This document shows positions 9,370 to 16,214 of a stretch of 64,000 bases of DNA, in pieces. The stretch spans positions 1-64,000 of the forward strand of contig NZ_CP158301.1 of the NCBI RefSeq assembly GCF_040256395.1, given 5' to 3'. The translations under genes were made by a program, and so were the position numbers. This DNA is from Deinococcus sonorensis KR-87. GTDB taxonomy: Bacteria > Deinococcota > Deinococci > Deinococcales > Deinococcaceae. Position 1 is the first letter of the stretch, and every line of letters begins with the position of its first letter. The notes below the pieces were generated by a model that was not told where the DNA came from, did not search any database, and worked only from the letters and a program-made list of their open reading frames with translations.

Positions 9370-9683
9370 CGGGTTGATCCAGATGCTGGTGGCGTCCTGT
9401 TACATCAGACCACGGGTTCCAGACCTCACATTGGTTGCGCGGCGCGTTCAGGAGGCGCTGCCCAGTCCCTCATGGATGAGGGGCACCATCCACCCCGGTT
9501 CGGGCAGGTCACGTGAGATCGCGCGATTCGCAGAAGGGACAGCGCGCTGTTCAATTGTCACCACTGAGAACCGGAAGTGTGTGCTACGGGAAGGCGATCA
9601 AAACCAGGGACTCGGCGAGCTCAGGATGCCGTTCAGCCCGTTGCGTCCACACGCCCTGCCCTTGATCGCCGTGCTGTTCCCAC
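9370..9683. other. intergenic region between convergent genes
   Basis: About 310 bases between the P-loop gene (plus) and the plasmid-type gene (minus). A plus-strand frame from a TTG at 9374 is open to 9703 but overlaps the 3' end of the minus gene and is not protein-like. I see no strong terminator. Confidence 0.4.
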
Positions 9684-10526
9684 CTAAGCCAAGTGAAGCC
9701 TGAGCCCCTGAGTCCATGCGTGCAGCGCGCCGGAGGCGTGTGCGCGGCTCGCTTCCCTGGCGATCTCCGTCGCCCGGAGGATGCCCGTCCGGGCGAGGGT
9801 TTCCAGACGTTCCAGCTCGGCTTTGTTCAAGAGGGAGCGCAGCAGCAGGCGTAGGGTGGGGCCGCTTGCCGCCCACTGCTCGGCCGGTGCAGCGTCTATC
9901 AGGGCGTCCAGCTGCTGCTGAGCCTGCTCCGCTGCGGCTTGACGCGCAGCGGCGACCTGCGCTTCCGGAGTGGGTTGCTCCTTGCGCTTGCCCGGCTGGT
10001 AGCTGCTGGACAGCATCCAATTCTCCCGGACGGCCTGCAGCCAGAAGCCGGTGGGGTTCTGAATCAAGCCGCGCCGGCACAGGTCTGTGAATGCACGCCA
10101 TTTGCTGCGGATTCGCTGGCGGAAGTGGCGCCCGGAGGCGGGATGGAAGTACAGGCTCGACACGGCATCCGGCTCCACGCCCGCTTCAATGAGGGCCGCT
10201 TCGATCTCAGGGGGAACACTCAATTCAGGGACTGAGGCTATACAGCTCACAACAGGACCGGCGGGCAGGCTTTCTGTTTCTGTCATGTGCTGTATAGCGC
10301 CGGTCCCGCGGATGCCCTCGGCGTTCAGGCCCTGGCCGGTCAGGCGGCCGATGGTGGCGAACACCTTGCCGGCGGAGCTGGCCGCGATGGGCCAGAGCGA
10401 CAGGTCCAGGCCCAGAGCGATGCACAGGCTGGCGAGGACGGCGTCCTTGCCCTGCTCACCGCGCGCTGCCAGTTCGTTCACCAGGACCGCCTGCAGGGCG
10501 GCCGAATCGACCATAAGTTTTTCCAC
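9684..10526 (-). CDS. plasmid-type protein divergent from parA (replication or partition associated)
   Basis: I choose the GTG at 10526 (280 aa), with AGGAG about 11 bases upstream; ATG 10514 is an alternative. The N-terminal half is helical (DAVLASLCIALGLDLSLWPI). The centre has a basic segment RQRIRSKWRAFTDLCRRGLI followed by QNPTGFWLQAVRENW. That NP-x-G motif recurs near the C-terminal helix of plasmid and phage replication or DNA-binding proteins. An Ala/Gln-rich coiled coil follows (about residues 185-225). The gene is transcribed away from parA across the AT-rich repeat field, the usual setting for a plasmid maintenance gene. The replication role is inference, since another initiator sits at 46874. 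Confidence 0.6.
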   Translation of the reverse strand: MEKLMVDSAALQAVLVNELAARGEQGKDAVLASLCIALGLDLSLWPIAASSAGKVFATIGRLTGQGLNAEGIRGTGAIQHMTETESLPAGPVVSCIASVPELSVPPEIEAALIEAGVEPDAVSSLYFHPASGRHFRQRIRSKWRAFTDLCRRGLIQNPTGFWLQAVRENWMLSSSYQPGKRKEQPTPEAQVAAARQAAAEQAQQQLDALIDAAPAEQWAASGPTLRLLLRSLLNKAELERLETLARTGILRATEIAREASRAHASGALHAWTQGLRLHLA

Positions 10527-10561
10527 TTGCAACACCTCTCCTGTGGGTGTAGGCTCATGGC

Positions 10562-10617
10562 ATCCACGCGCAGGTGCCCACACCAGCGAACCCCAGCTCC
10601 CCAGCTGGGGTGTTTTT
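10562..10617 (+). ncRNA. candidate short antisense RNA to the leader of the divergent plasmid gene
   Basis: TTGCAA (10527-10532) and TAGGCT (10550-10555), 17 bases apart, form a promoter-like pair on the plus strand. About 35 bases later comes an intrinsic terminator (10590-10617). No plus-strand gene exists upstream. The predicted RNA of about 55 bases is complementary to the 5' leader of the minus-strand gene starting at 10526. Copy-number control by such countertranscripts is known in plasmids; here it is inferred. Confidence 0.35.
10590..10617 (+). terminator. intrinsic terminator on the plus strand
   Basis: ACCCCAGCT (10590-10598), a CCCC loop and AGCTGGGGT (10603-10611) are followed by GTTTTTT. 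It is a textbook Rho-independent terminator just ahead of the centromere-like region. Confidence 0.75.
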
Positions 10618-10738
10618 TGGGGCAGACTCTCCCCTTTCCTGCCAGCCGTCATCGTCAGGTCATGACGGCAGTGTACATGCTTTTCGGGTAGGTGTGCCGA
10701 TTTTAGTTTTGGCTGGACCCGCACCAGGACGGCATTTT

Positions 10739-10985
10739 GTTGATTAGTTGGTTAATTGACTGATTTGTATACAAGCTGATTGGTCTATCAGCTAATCAAT
10801 ATATACGTGGATCAATCTACTCGTTGATCAATGAACCAGTTGATTAATCAGATGACATACAAACAAATCAGTCGATTAACCTGTTGATTATCAAACTGTT
10901 GGACTAGTTAATTGATTAACTTGTATACAGATCTACAGATCAACTGGGTGATTCGCATATCTGCTTGCAGGTTGATCGGTTGACC
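10739..10985. repeat. AT-rich centromere-like repeat field (parC/parS)
   Basis: A sharp drop in GC content with about a dozen degenerate copies, in both orientations, of GTTGATTA / GTTGATCA / GTTAATTGA-type words, for example at 10739, 10750, 10822, 10849, 10872, 10882, 10908 and 10971. TTGTATACA occurs near both sides (10765-10774 and 10921-10929). In type Ib partition loci the centromere lies directly upstream of parA and consists of short repeats bound by a ribbon-helix-helix protein. The position and the partner gene fit that model. Confidence 0.65.
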
Positions 10986-10994
10986 CGTATGCTG
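10965..10994 (+). promoter_or_regulatory. parA promoter, leaderless type
   Basis: TTGCAG (10965-10970), an 18-base spacer and TATGCT (10989-10994) lie 8 bases before the ATG at 11003. No ribosome binding site is present. The spacer contains GTTGATC repeats, which would allow autorepression by the centromere-binding protein. Confidence 0.6.
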
Positions 10995-11002
10995 GTCAAC
11001 AC

Positions 11003-11635
11003 ATGGGCAGACTCCTGATTTCACTTGCCAGCCTCAAGGGTGGGGTGGGCAAGACCACCTCTGCCATCCACATCGCCGGACAGCTCACCCGCCGGGACAG
11101 GGGAGGCGTCGCGGTGGTGGACCGCGACCGGACCCGCAGCGCCACCAGCTGGAGCCGGGGCGGACACCTCCCGTTCTTCGTCGGAACGCAGGACGCCGTG
11201 ATGCGCCGCGCCGACGAGTTCGGCAGCCTGGTCATCGACAGCCGCGGCGGTCTTGAGAACGAGGAGTTGCTGGAGATGGCGGAGGCGAGTGACTTTCTGC
11301 TGCTGCCTACCAACGTGGAGTACATGAGTCTGGACGCCATGGCGCAGACGGCCGAGGCGCTCGCGGAGATGGGCACGCGGGCGTTCGCGGTGCTGTTCAC
11401 CATGGCCAAACCTGGAAAACGGCTCGACACCGCCCGGGTGGTGCTCGAGGAGCTGGGTCTCCCGGTCATGGCCGCCACAGTCCGTCAGTCGGACGCCTTC
11501 AAGGACGCGAGTGAGCAGAGCGTGCTGGTGAGGGACGTGCGCGGTAACCGGCTGGCGAAAACCTGCTGGGCCGACTACGAGGCGGTGGTGGACGAATTGT
11601 TCGTCCGCATGGGCCGCGCGGAGGTGGAGGCGTGA
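11003..11635 (+). CDS. parA: ParA-type partition ATPase
   Basis: A 210-aa Walker-type partition ATPase that would move plasmid copies apart. The deviant Walker A box is SLKGGVGKTTSA (residues 10-21) with the signature Lys; Walker A' is around VVDRDRTRSATSW, and the Walker B strand is LVIDSRGG. The small size without an N-terminal DNA-binding domain is that of type Ib ParA proteins. The next gene overlaps it by four bases and encodes a ribbon-helix-helix-like protein, the expected partner, and the AT-rich centromere-like field lies directly upstream. Confidence 0.9.
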   Translation: MGRLLISLASLKGGVGKTTSAIHIAGQLTRRDRGGVAVVDRDRTRSATSWSRGGHLPFFVGTQDAVMRRADEFGSLVIDSRGGLENEELLEMAEASDFLLLPTNVEYMSLDAMAQTAEALAEMGTRAFAVLFTMAKPGKRLDTARVVLEELGLPVMAATVRQSDAFKDASEQSVLVRDVRGNRLAKTCWADYEAVVDELFVRMGRAEVEA

Positions 11636-11919
11636 CCCTCAAGGACCTCAAGAACGCTTCGGTCGCCCGGCAGCAGGCGCAGCCTGACGAGCCGCAGGAG
11701 AAGCCAGGTCAGGCTCGTCAGGCGCCGGGGAACGACCGGATGAAGATGCTGGGCGCGCGCGTGCCGATCAGCATCCACCGGGAGTTCCAGACGCAGCTGT
11801 TCCGCGCCCAGGAGCAGTTCCCGGACCTGACCGCTCAGCAGGCGATGCCGGTGCTTGTCCGTCTGCTGCGGGACGAGTCGGTGTGGCGCAAATTCATGGC
11901 CGAACTGAAAAAAGAATAG
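11632..11919 (+). CDS. small ribbon-helix-helix partition partner (ParB/ParG-like)
   Basis: Starts with a GTG that overlaps the parA stop (GTGA), so translation is coupled. The 95-aa product has a flexible charged N-terminal tail of about 35 residues. Then comes GARVPISIHREFQ, which fits the beta strand and first helix of a ribbon-helix-helix fold, and further helices. Centromere-binding partners of type Ib ParA proteins have this size and organisation. The sequence match is weak, so the role rests on context. Confidence 0.7.
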   Translation: MTLKDLKNASVARQQAQPDEPQEKPGQARQAPGNDRMKMLGARVPISIHREFQTQLFRAQEQFPDLTAQQAMPVLVRLLRDESVWRKFMAELKKE

Positions 11920-11949
11920 GGAAGTCCTATGTCGCAGCGTCCTGCCCGC

Positions 11950-11979
11950 TTGGCAGCGTCTGGCAATGAGTGCTGCCAA
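11950..11979 (+). terminator. hairpin after the partition operon
   Basis: TTGGCAGC (11950-11957) and GCTGCCAA (11972-11979) pair perfectly 30 bases after the stop of the partition operon. There is no T tract. Confidence 0.4.
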
Positions 11980-12277
11980 CCAGAGTGCAAGCAGGACACT
12001 TCATGGCGGTCGCGCCGACTGTGCATGCCTTCCACGCTCCTCTGGTGCCTGTTCACAGGCTGCGAGAGCGAACCGCTCGGGACGCCACTGAACCGCTCGT
12101 CTCACCTCGCTAGGCACGCCTGCTTCTTGGGCTGACCGGAGAGAAGCGACAACCAGTGACCCCACGGCACCTTGGCAGGTGAGGTCAAAACGTCGCGGCC
12201 GGGACCGCTTGCTGAGGAGGTCGCCCGGGTCACGTATTGAAGCTGGATTGACCAAGCTCTGCCGGATAGACCGAAGA

Positions 12278-12309
12278 GGCCAGCCCGAACTCCCAGGTTC
12301 GGGCTGGCC
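12278..12309 (-). terminator. terminator of the ubiquitin-like operon
   Basis: GGCCAGCCCGAAC (12278-12290) and GTTCGGGCTGGCC (12297-12309) form a perfect 13-bp stem with a 6-base loop. It lies 12 bases past the last stop of the minus-strand operon and is followed on that strand by TCTTCGG. Confidence 0.65.
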
Positions 12310-12321
12310 ATTGGGGTGTCG

Positions 12322-12612
12322 TCAGCGGTCCGTGCAGGTCAAGGTACCGTTGATGTTCGCCATGATGTCGTTCCAGCTTAAGGACTGGAAGAAGGGACGC
12401 CACTGGGATGGGGCGATGAAGTACATGCTGCCGGCGTGCAGCCACACAGGAACGACCCGGCCAGCAAGTCTGGCGCTCCGCGCGCATGCTTGCAGGGCGT
12501 CAATGGTGGCCTGCCGTTGGGTAGGGGTCTGGAAGTGGAAGTTCGAGTTCAGCGGCACGATGATCATCTGCTGGCCCTGCTCCCGGATATGCGCCACGTC
12601 GAAGTTACTCAT
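12322..12612 (-). CDS. hypothetical protein at the end of the ubiquitin-like operon, 96 aa
   Basis: The ATG at 12612 has AAAGGT as ribosome binding site, which overlaps the TAG that ends the preceding frame at 12618. The product is a small mixed alpha/beta protein (MIIVPLNSNFHF, GRVVPVWLHAGSMYFIAP, WNDIMANINGTL) without signal or membrane segment. I cannot name the family. It is the last gene before the terminator at 12278 and so probably belongs to the Ubl/E2/JAMM/E1 operon, as an accessory factor, effector or immunity-type component. Confidence 0.65.
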   Translation of the reverse strand: MSNFDVAHIREQGQQMIIVPLNSNFHFQTPTQRQATIDALQACARSARLAGRVVPVWLHAGSMYFIAPSQWRPFFQSLSWNDIMANINGTLTCTDR

Positions 12613-12617
12613 TTCAG

Positions 12618-13041
12618 CTACCTTTCGGGGTCAAGGAAGGCGTCAAGCTGACACAGGTTGAGGCGGAGAATTTCGGCTGGAGCCGTACTTGCGTTGGTCT
12701 CCTGCCTGCTGAGGAGGGTCCTGGCCCAGGCAGCGGCCGACGCCCTCATGGACGACATGCTTCTCGCGGGGCTGCGTGAAATGCCGGCCGAGCAGGTCGA
12801 TGGTGGTGACGCTCCCCGACACAATCACCTGCGTGCCAAGAATGTCGCGGACAAGCTCGGCCGCGAGGACACTCTGAAAGGCCATCGGGGCCTCAGCGGC
12901 GCGCCGCCAGCCAGCAGGATCATCCCACCGCGGACGCCTTGCGAGTGGAACGTCCGCAGTACCTGCCCTTCGAAGGGAGCGAGAACGTTGACGTCCTGAA
13001 GATGTCCTGTGGCCCTCGGTCTTTCTCCATCAGCATCAACG
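12618..13041 (-). pseudogene. probable frameshifted gene between the E1 gene and the distal gene
   Basis: Protein-like sequence is spread over three minus-strand frames. They read LQDVNVLAPFEGQVLRTFHS directly after the E1 stop, then RAAEAPMAFQSVLAAELVRD continuing to VTTIDLLGRHF, then MRASAAAWARTLLSRQETN running to the TAG at 12618. No single frame spans the gap. Codon composition looks coding in each piece, and the final stop is set tightly against the next ribosome binding site. I infer one ORF of about 140 codons broken by two frameshifts. No family recognised. Confidence 0.35.
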
Positions 13042-14559
13042 TCAAGAAGACGGCGCGAGTGAAGTCCGGAATCGAACGATCGCGGCACGACGCTGAACGC
13101 ACATGCACCCTCCACTTCGCGCCTGATCGAGCATGCTGCCGCTCTGTGGCCCACGCAGGACATCGAATTGAAAGCGCGTTTCGAGCGGTGTCGAACGGCC
13201 TTCCAGATGCCGGACGAGTTCCGCGACCGCCATGCACGCGCTCAGGCAGGCCACGAAGGGGACGGAGGGCGCGAACCCCTGGCGTTGGCGTTCAGCTGAC
13301 AGCGCCTGGGTGATACCTTCCGACACCACCGAACAGATCGGCTGCCCAATCCGTGACGCCAGCCACGGGCGCTGATGTTCAGGAGCCGTGAGAAGATCTG
13401 CCTCAGTGACCGGCTCGTCAGGCTGAGCCAGCCTGGCAGGCGAAAGGCCGGTCGCTTCCATCTGATGCGTCAGCGCTTCCCTGGCGGGAAGGTCGAACAG
13501 GCACTGCAGACACGCCACGTCACCTTCCGCCGGGTGCCGACTGACTTGGCACATCAAGGCACCGATGGCGCCGTCAATCACGACGTCCGGCCACAATTGC
13601 CGCTGCACGGCGTGACGGACCTCCACGTTGTCCAGTCCATTCACCACCACGCGGTGGTACGGCAATGCACCGCCGGCACCGAACGGCAGCTCCTCAAAGG
13701 GCGACAGATGGGCATGCACATCTGAGCTGACGAGGGCAGTTCGCAGCCTGCTAGCGAGCACTTCGGCTTTGGCCTGCCCCACATCGGCCGGGCCGATCAG
13801 AAGGCAGGTCCCGAGATTCTCGGTGCCGAACAGCTGGCGATCCACGATGTCGATCCGGCCGTAAAGGGGCAGGTCGGAGAGCAGCGCGATCACGCCATTG
13901 CCGATCGCCCCGGCTCCGGTGATCAGGACATCGCCATGGAGCTCAGCCGGGAGGGTGGGGCCGGGGTCATCCGTGTTGCTGGCGTACGTCTCGAGTGAGA
14001 AGGTCAGGCTGTCGAACAGTGCTGCACGCTCCGGTCTGACCGGCAGCAGGCGTTTGAAGACCTCGGCTGCCCCCAGAGACGCGGCGGCCAGCGCGCCGAT
14101 CGGATTCCACTGCCCACATTCACCCGAGATTGGGAGCGCGCCGGATGTGACACGCGCGAGCCAGCCATTGCTGTTGATGGAGGTCCACGGCAATGCAGGG
14201 TGGGCAGCCGTGCCGACATTGACAATGGCATCGAAGGTGTTCAGGTCGACGGGGCCGACAGTGAAGTGCACGGTGGCTCCGAACTGCACCTGCTCGGCGA
14301 TGGCCTGCGCGGTGGCCAGCAGCGCGTCCGATGTTGCGGGCAGCTGCACAGTGAGATGAAGCGTGGTTCGGACCAGCAACCGCAGGGTGTGTTGAAAGCA
14401 CACAGCGCCGTTGCGGGTGTTCAGGATGTCCGCCTCGCCCGTGAGCAGGACGCAGGAGGCCGTGAAGCGGTGCGCGTCATCTGACCCATTCCCACCGGTT
14501 TGGGTGACGGACGCGGTTTTGGCAAGCCGGGAAAAAGCCAGAGGAAGGTCAAGGTTCAC
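13042..14559 (-). CDS. E1-like ThiF-family adenylyltransferase (BilD-like)
   Basis: A 505-aa E1-type enzyme that should adenylate the C-terminus of the ubiquitin-like protein encoded upstream. The GTG at 14559 follows GGAGGACC and overlaps the JAMM gene by 11 bases. Residues 1-200 form an extra domain ending in NPIGALAAASLGAAEVFKRL (about 152-171), as in E1s of bacterial conjugation operons. The Rossmann adenylation domain has LITGAGAIGNG (212-222), the acidic strand end IDIVD (236-240), ENLG in place of the usual NLNR-type segment (247-250) and Lys 264. A C-x-x-C pair (350, 353) and further cysteines near 385 and 490 could bind zinc or act as catalytic Cys. Gene order supports a BilD role. 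Confidence 0.85.
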   Translation of the reverse strand: MNLDLPLAFSRLAKTASVTQTGGNGSDDAHRFTASCVLLTGEADILNTRNGAVCFQHTLRLLVRTTLHLTVQLPATSDALLATAQAIAEQVQFGATVHFTVGPVDLNTFDAIVNVGTAAHPALPWTSINSNGWLARVTSGALPISGECGQWNPIGALAAASLGAAEVFKRLLPVRPERAALFDSLTFSLETYASNTDDPGPTLPAELHGDVLITGAGAIGNGVIALLSDLPLYGRIDIVDRQLFGTENLGTCLLIGPADVGQAKAEVLASRLRTALVSSDVHAHLSPFEELPFGAGGALPYHRVVVNGLDNVEVRHAVQRQLWPDVVIDGAIGALMCQVSRHPAEGDVACLQCLFDLPAREALTHQMEATGLSPARLAQPDEPVTEADLLTAPEHQRPWLASRIGQPICSVVSEGITQALSAERQRQGFAPSVPFVACLSACMAVAELVRHLEGRSTPLETRFQFDVLRGPQSGSMLDQARSGGCMCVQRRAAIVRFRTSLAPSS

Positions 14560-15106
14560 AGGGGTCCTCCCCGACCGAGAGCACTTGGACCACCCGGTCG
14601 GCGGGCGTCAGGATGCGGGTGCGCACTTCATCCGTGTTCAGCAGCCTGTAGCAGCCCGCGGCATCGGTGCTCGGTTCGAAGACGTGAAATCCAAAATCAA
14701 TGGCCTGCGTGTCCGGATTCAACGCGTAGTCCGGCGCGACCGCAGAGAGGTAGGAAGGCACCCGCAGGCCATAGGTGTGATCGGTCCTGGAGAAGCGCAC
14801 GCCAGCGAACGGGCCGTGAGAGTGAACCTGACCCACAAGCCGCACGCCAAGCTCGAAGGCAAGGTCGGCGACGTCGGCAAACAGGACGCTGTCAACCGTC
14901 AACAGGTCCGGGGCTTTTGCGACGAGCGGGCCCCGCAAGCGCACGACGTGCGTCACCTCCGCGACACGCCCTTCTCGACGGCCGAGCCACAACACGATGC
15001 CCTCGTTCCCAGCGCGGCCGTCGATCGCCATCTCCTCCAGCGAGGCGGCGACAGCAGCTTGCGGCAGAATCCAGGTGTCGATGGCGGGAAACATGGGGGA
15101 GGTCAT
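14549..15106 (-). CDS. JAMM/MPN metalloprotease (deubiquitinase-like, BilC-like)
   Basis: The ATG at 15106 overlaps the E2 stop (ATGA) and has a GGGGAGGG ribosome binding site. The 185-aa product is a JAB1/MPN-domain peptidase: catalytic Glu 35 (NEGIVLW), then QVHSHGPFAGVRFSRTD with His 95, His 97, Ser 106 and Asp 109. The spacing between the second His and the Ser is one residue longer than the canonical H-x-H-x7-S-x2-D. Such enzymes process precursors of, or cleave conjugates of, bacterial ubiquitin-like proteins. It sits between E2 and E1 genes with overlapping ends, so stoichiometric co-translation is likely. Confidence 0.85.
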   Translation of the reverse strand: MTSPMFPAIDTWILPQAAVAASLEEMAIDGRAGNEGIVLWLGRREGRVAEVTHVVRLRGPLVAKAPDLLTVDSVLFADVADLAFELGVRLVGQVHSHGPFAGVRFSRTDHTYGLRVPSYLSAVAPDYALNPDTQAIDFGFHVFEPSTDAAGCYRLLNTDEVRTRILTPADRVVQVLSVGEDPCEP

Positions 15107-15540
15107 CCGGCCCTCCCCGTGTAGGTCTGGTCGAGTTCGTCCTGAAGGATGCGGAGCACTTTCAACAGCACATTCCCGTCCGGCTGCCACCGGAAGTTGG
15201 GGTCGGTCCGCCATTCCTGATGAAGGGCGAACCCTTCGGCGGTGTAATTGGCGCAGATGTCAAGGGGTGCGCGAACGCCGCGGGCGTTCGGCCAGGCGTG
15301 CGGCACATCGTCACGGTGGCTTTCCGGGTCTCGGAACTTCACCGAGGGGGCCTGGTCGGGGTACTCCGACCAGCGCAGGACAACCAGGAAGAGTTCGTGG
15401 GTGGCCGATGCGGGCCTGAAGGAGGCATGGACCTCCAGCGGTGCGGGCCGCTGGAGGTCCCAGATCTGTGCCTCTTCCAGGCCTCGGATCACGCTCAGGT
15501 CGTCATCCAGAGCGAGTTCAGAGAAGCTGGAAGACGTCAC
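15103..15540 (-). CDS. E2-like conjugating enzyme (BilB-like)
   Basis: Starts with GTG at 15540, three bases after the stop of the ubiquitin-like gene. The 145-aa product looks like a compact bacterial E2: beta strands PLEVHASFRP and HELFLVVLRWSEYPDQAPSV with the Pro-containing turn expected of the UBC fold. Then comes APLDICANYTAEG with candidate catalytic Cys 96, and C-terminal helices HQEWRTDPNFRW and NVLLKVLRILQDELDQ. The run of Pro, Cys and a following H-x-EW is typical of E2s in prokaryotic Ubl-E2-JAB-E1 operons. It would accept the activated Ubl from the E1 and transfer it to a target. Confidence 0.8.
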   Translation of the reverse strand: MTSSSFSELALDDDLSVIRGLEEAQIWDLQRPAPLEVHASFRPASATHELFLVVLRWSEYPDQAPSVKFRDPESHRDDVPHAWPNARGVRAPLDICANYTAEGFALHQEWRTDPNFRWQPDGNVLLKVLRILQDELDQTYTGRAG

Positions 15541-15543
15541 CGT

Positions 15544-15852
15544 TCAGCCCTGGGTGATGACCTGGGCCAGCGCCATCTTGACCTCAGGGTGATCGCCCAC
15601 CAGCCGCCCCAGTGTCTCATTGGGGTCCGTCAGCTTGGTGCGGTTGTAGATCAGGTCGTACGTCACCGTGCCGGTCTGCTCCACGGCGCCGTCGGTAAGG
15701 CCAAAGGCCTGAAGGACCAGCGTCTTCAGTTCGCCCACGGTCGTCGACGGGGTCAGGTGGTCGTGGTAGGGCTCCACCGCCGCGGGATACCGCACCTGAA
15801 CGTTGATGGCATGGGGTTTGACCTGCGGGGGCACACTCGTCTGATTGTTCAT
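15544..15852 (-). CDS. ubiquitin-like protein of the DUF2604 type (BilA-like role)
   Basis: The ATG at 15852 has AAAGGTGG upstream. The 102-aa product shows the beta-grasp pattern: INVQVRYPAAVEPYHDHLTP, the helix VGELKTLVLQAFGL, the strand TYDLIYNRTKL and a C-terminal strand VKMALAQVITQG. It ends directly with a glycine, the residue that an E1 would adenylate, so no processing is needed to expose it. Prokaryotic DUF2604 ubiquitin-like proteins have this length and lie next to E2, JAB and E1 genes. Unlike the described BilA (two beta-grasp domains) it has only one domain. First gene of the operon. Confidence 0.8.
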   Translation of the reverse strand: MNNQTSVPPQVKPHAINVQVRYPAAVEPYHDHLTPSTTVGELKTLVLQAFGLTDGAVEQTGTVTYDLIYNRTKLTDPNETLGRLVGDHPEVKMALAQVITQG

Positions 15853-15950
15853 GGGACCACCTTTAGGGGTGTACTCTTGACGGTGCGACAAGAGAGAGAT
15901 AAGGTGGCGTCATCATCGCAACCACCTGGAACGAAGAGTTCTGGGCTGTA

Positions 15951-15980
15951 CCTCGCCGCGAGCGCTTACTCGCGGCGAGG
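15951..15980. repeat. perfect 12-bp stem-loop in the divergent promoter region
   Basis: CCTCGCCGCGAG (15951-15962) and CTCGCGGCGAGG (15969-15980), loop CGCTTA, followed on the plus strand by TCTTGTTGTG. It lies about 100 bases upstream of the ubiquitin-like gene, so it could be part of that operon's leader, an operator or a plus-strand terminator. Confidence 0.6.
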
Positions 15981-16123
15981 TCTTGTTGTGTGCTCAGGGG
16001 GCAGGTCCGCTCATGCCTCACTTGTACCACCTGAAGCGCAAAAACGCAAACTGTTACATCACTGAGCGTAACTGAGGAATTGAATAACACCGTCCTAGAG
16101 GGTGTTTCTCCTCAAGATTTTAC

Positions 16124-16152
16124 TTGACATACTCTATATTCCGGTGTAACAT
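16124..16152 (+). promoter_or_regulatory. promoter of the XRE-ImmA operon
   Basis: TTGACA (16124-16129), a 17-base spacer and TAACAT (16147-16152), about 60 bases upstream of the start at 16215. A clean sigma-70-type match. Confidence 0.7.
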
Positions 16153-16214
16153 GCATATGGGGAAGTCTGCCGTGACGAGCAGCCTTCCCAGACTCGAACA
16201 AGGGGGACACTGTC

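Noticed and set aside
9374..9703. 109-aa plus-strand gene
   Set aside because: TTG start without ribosome binding site, overlaps the 3' end of a better minus-strand gene, composition not convincing.
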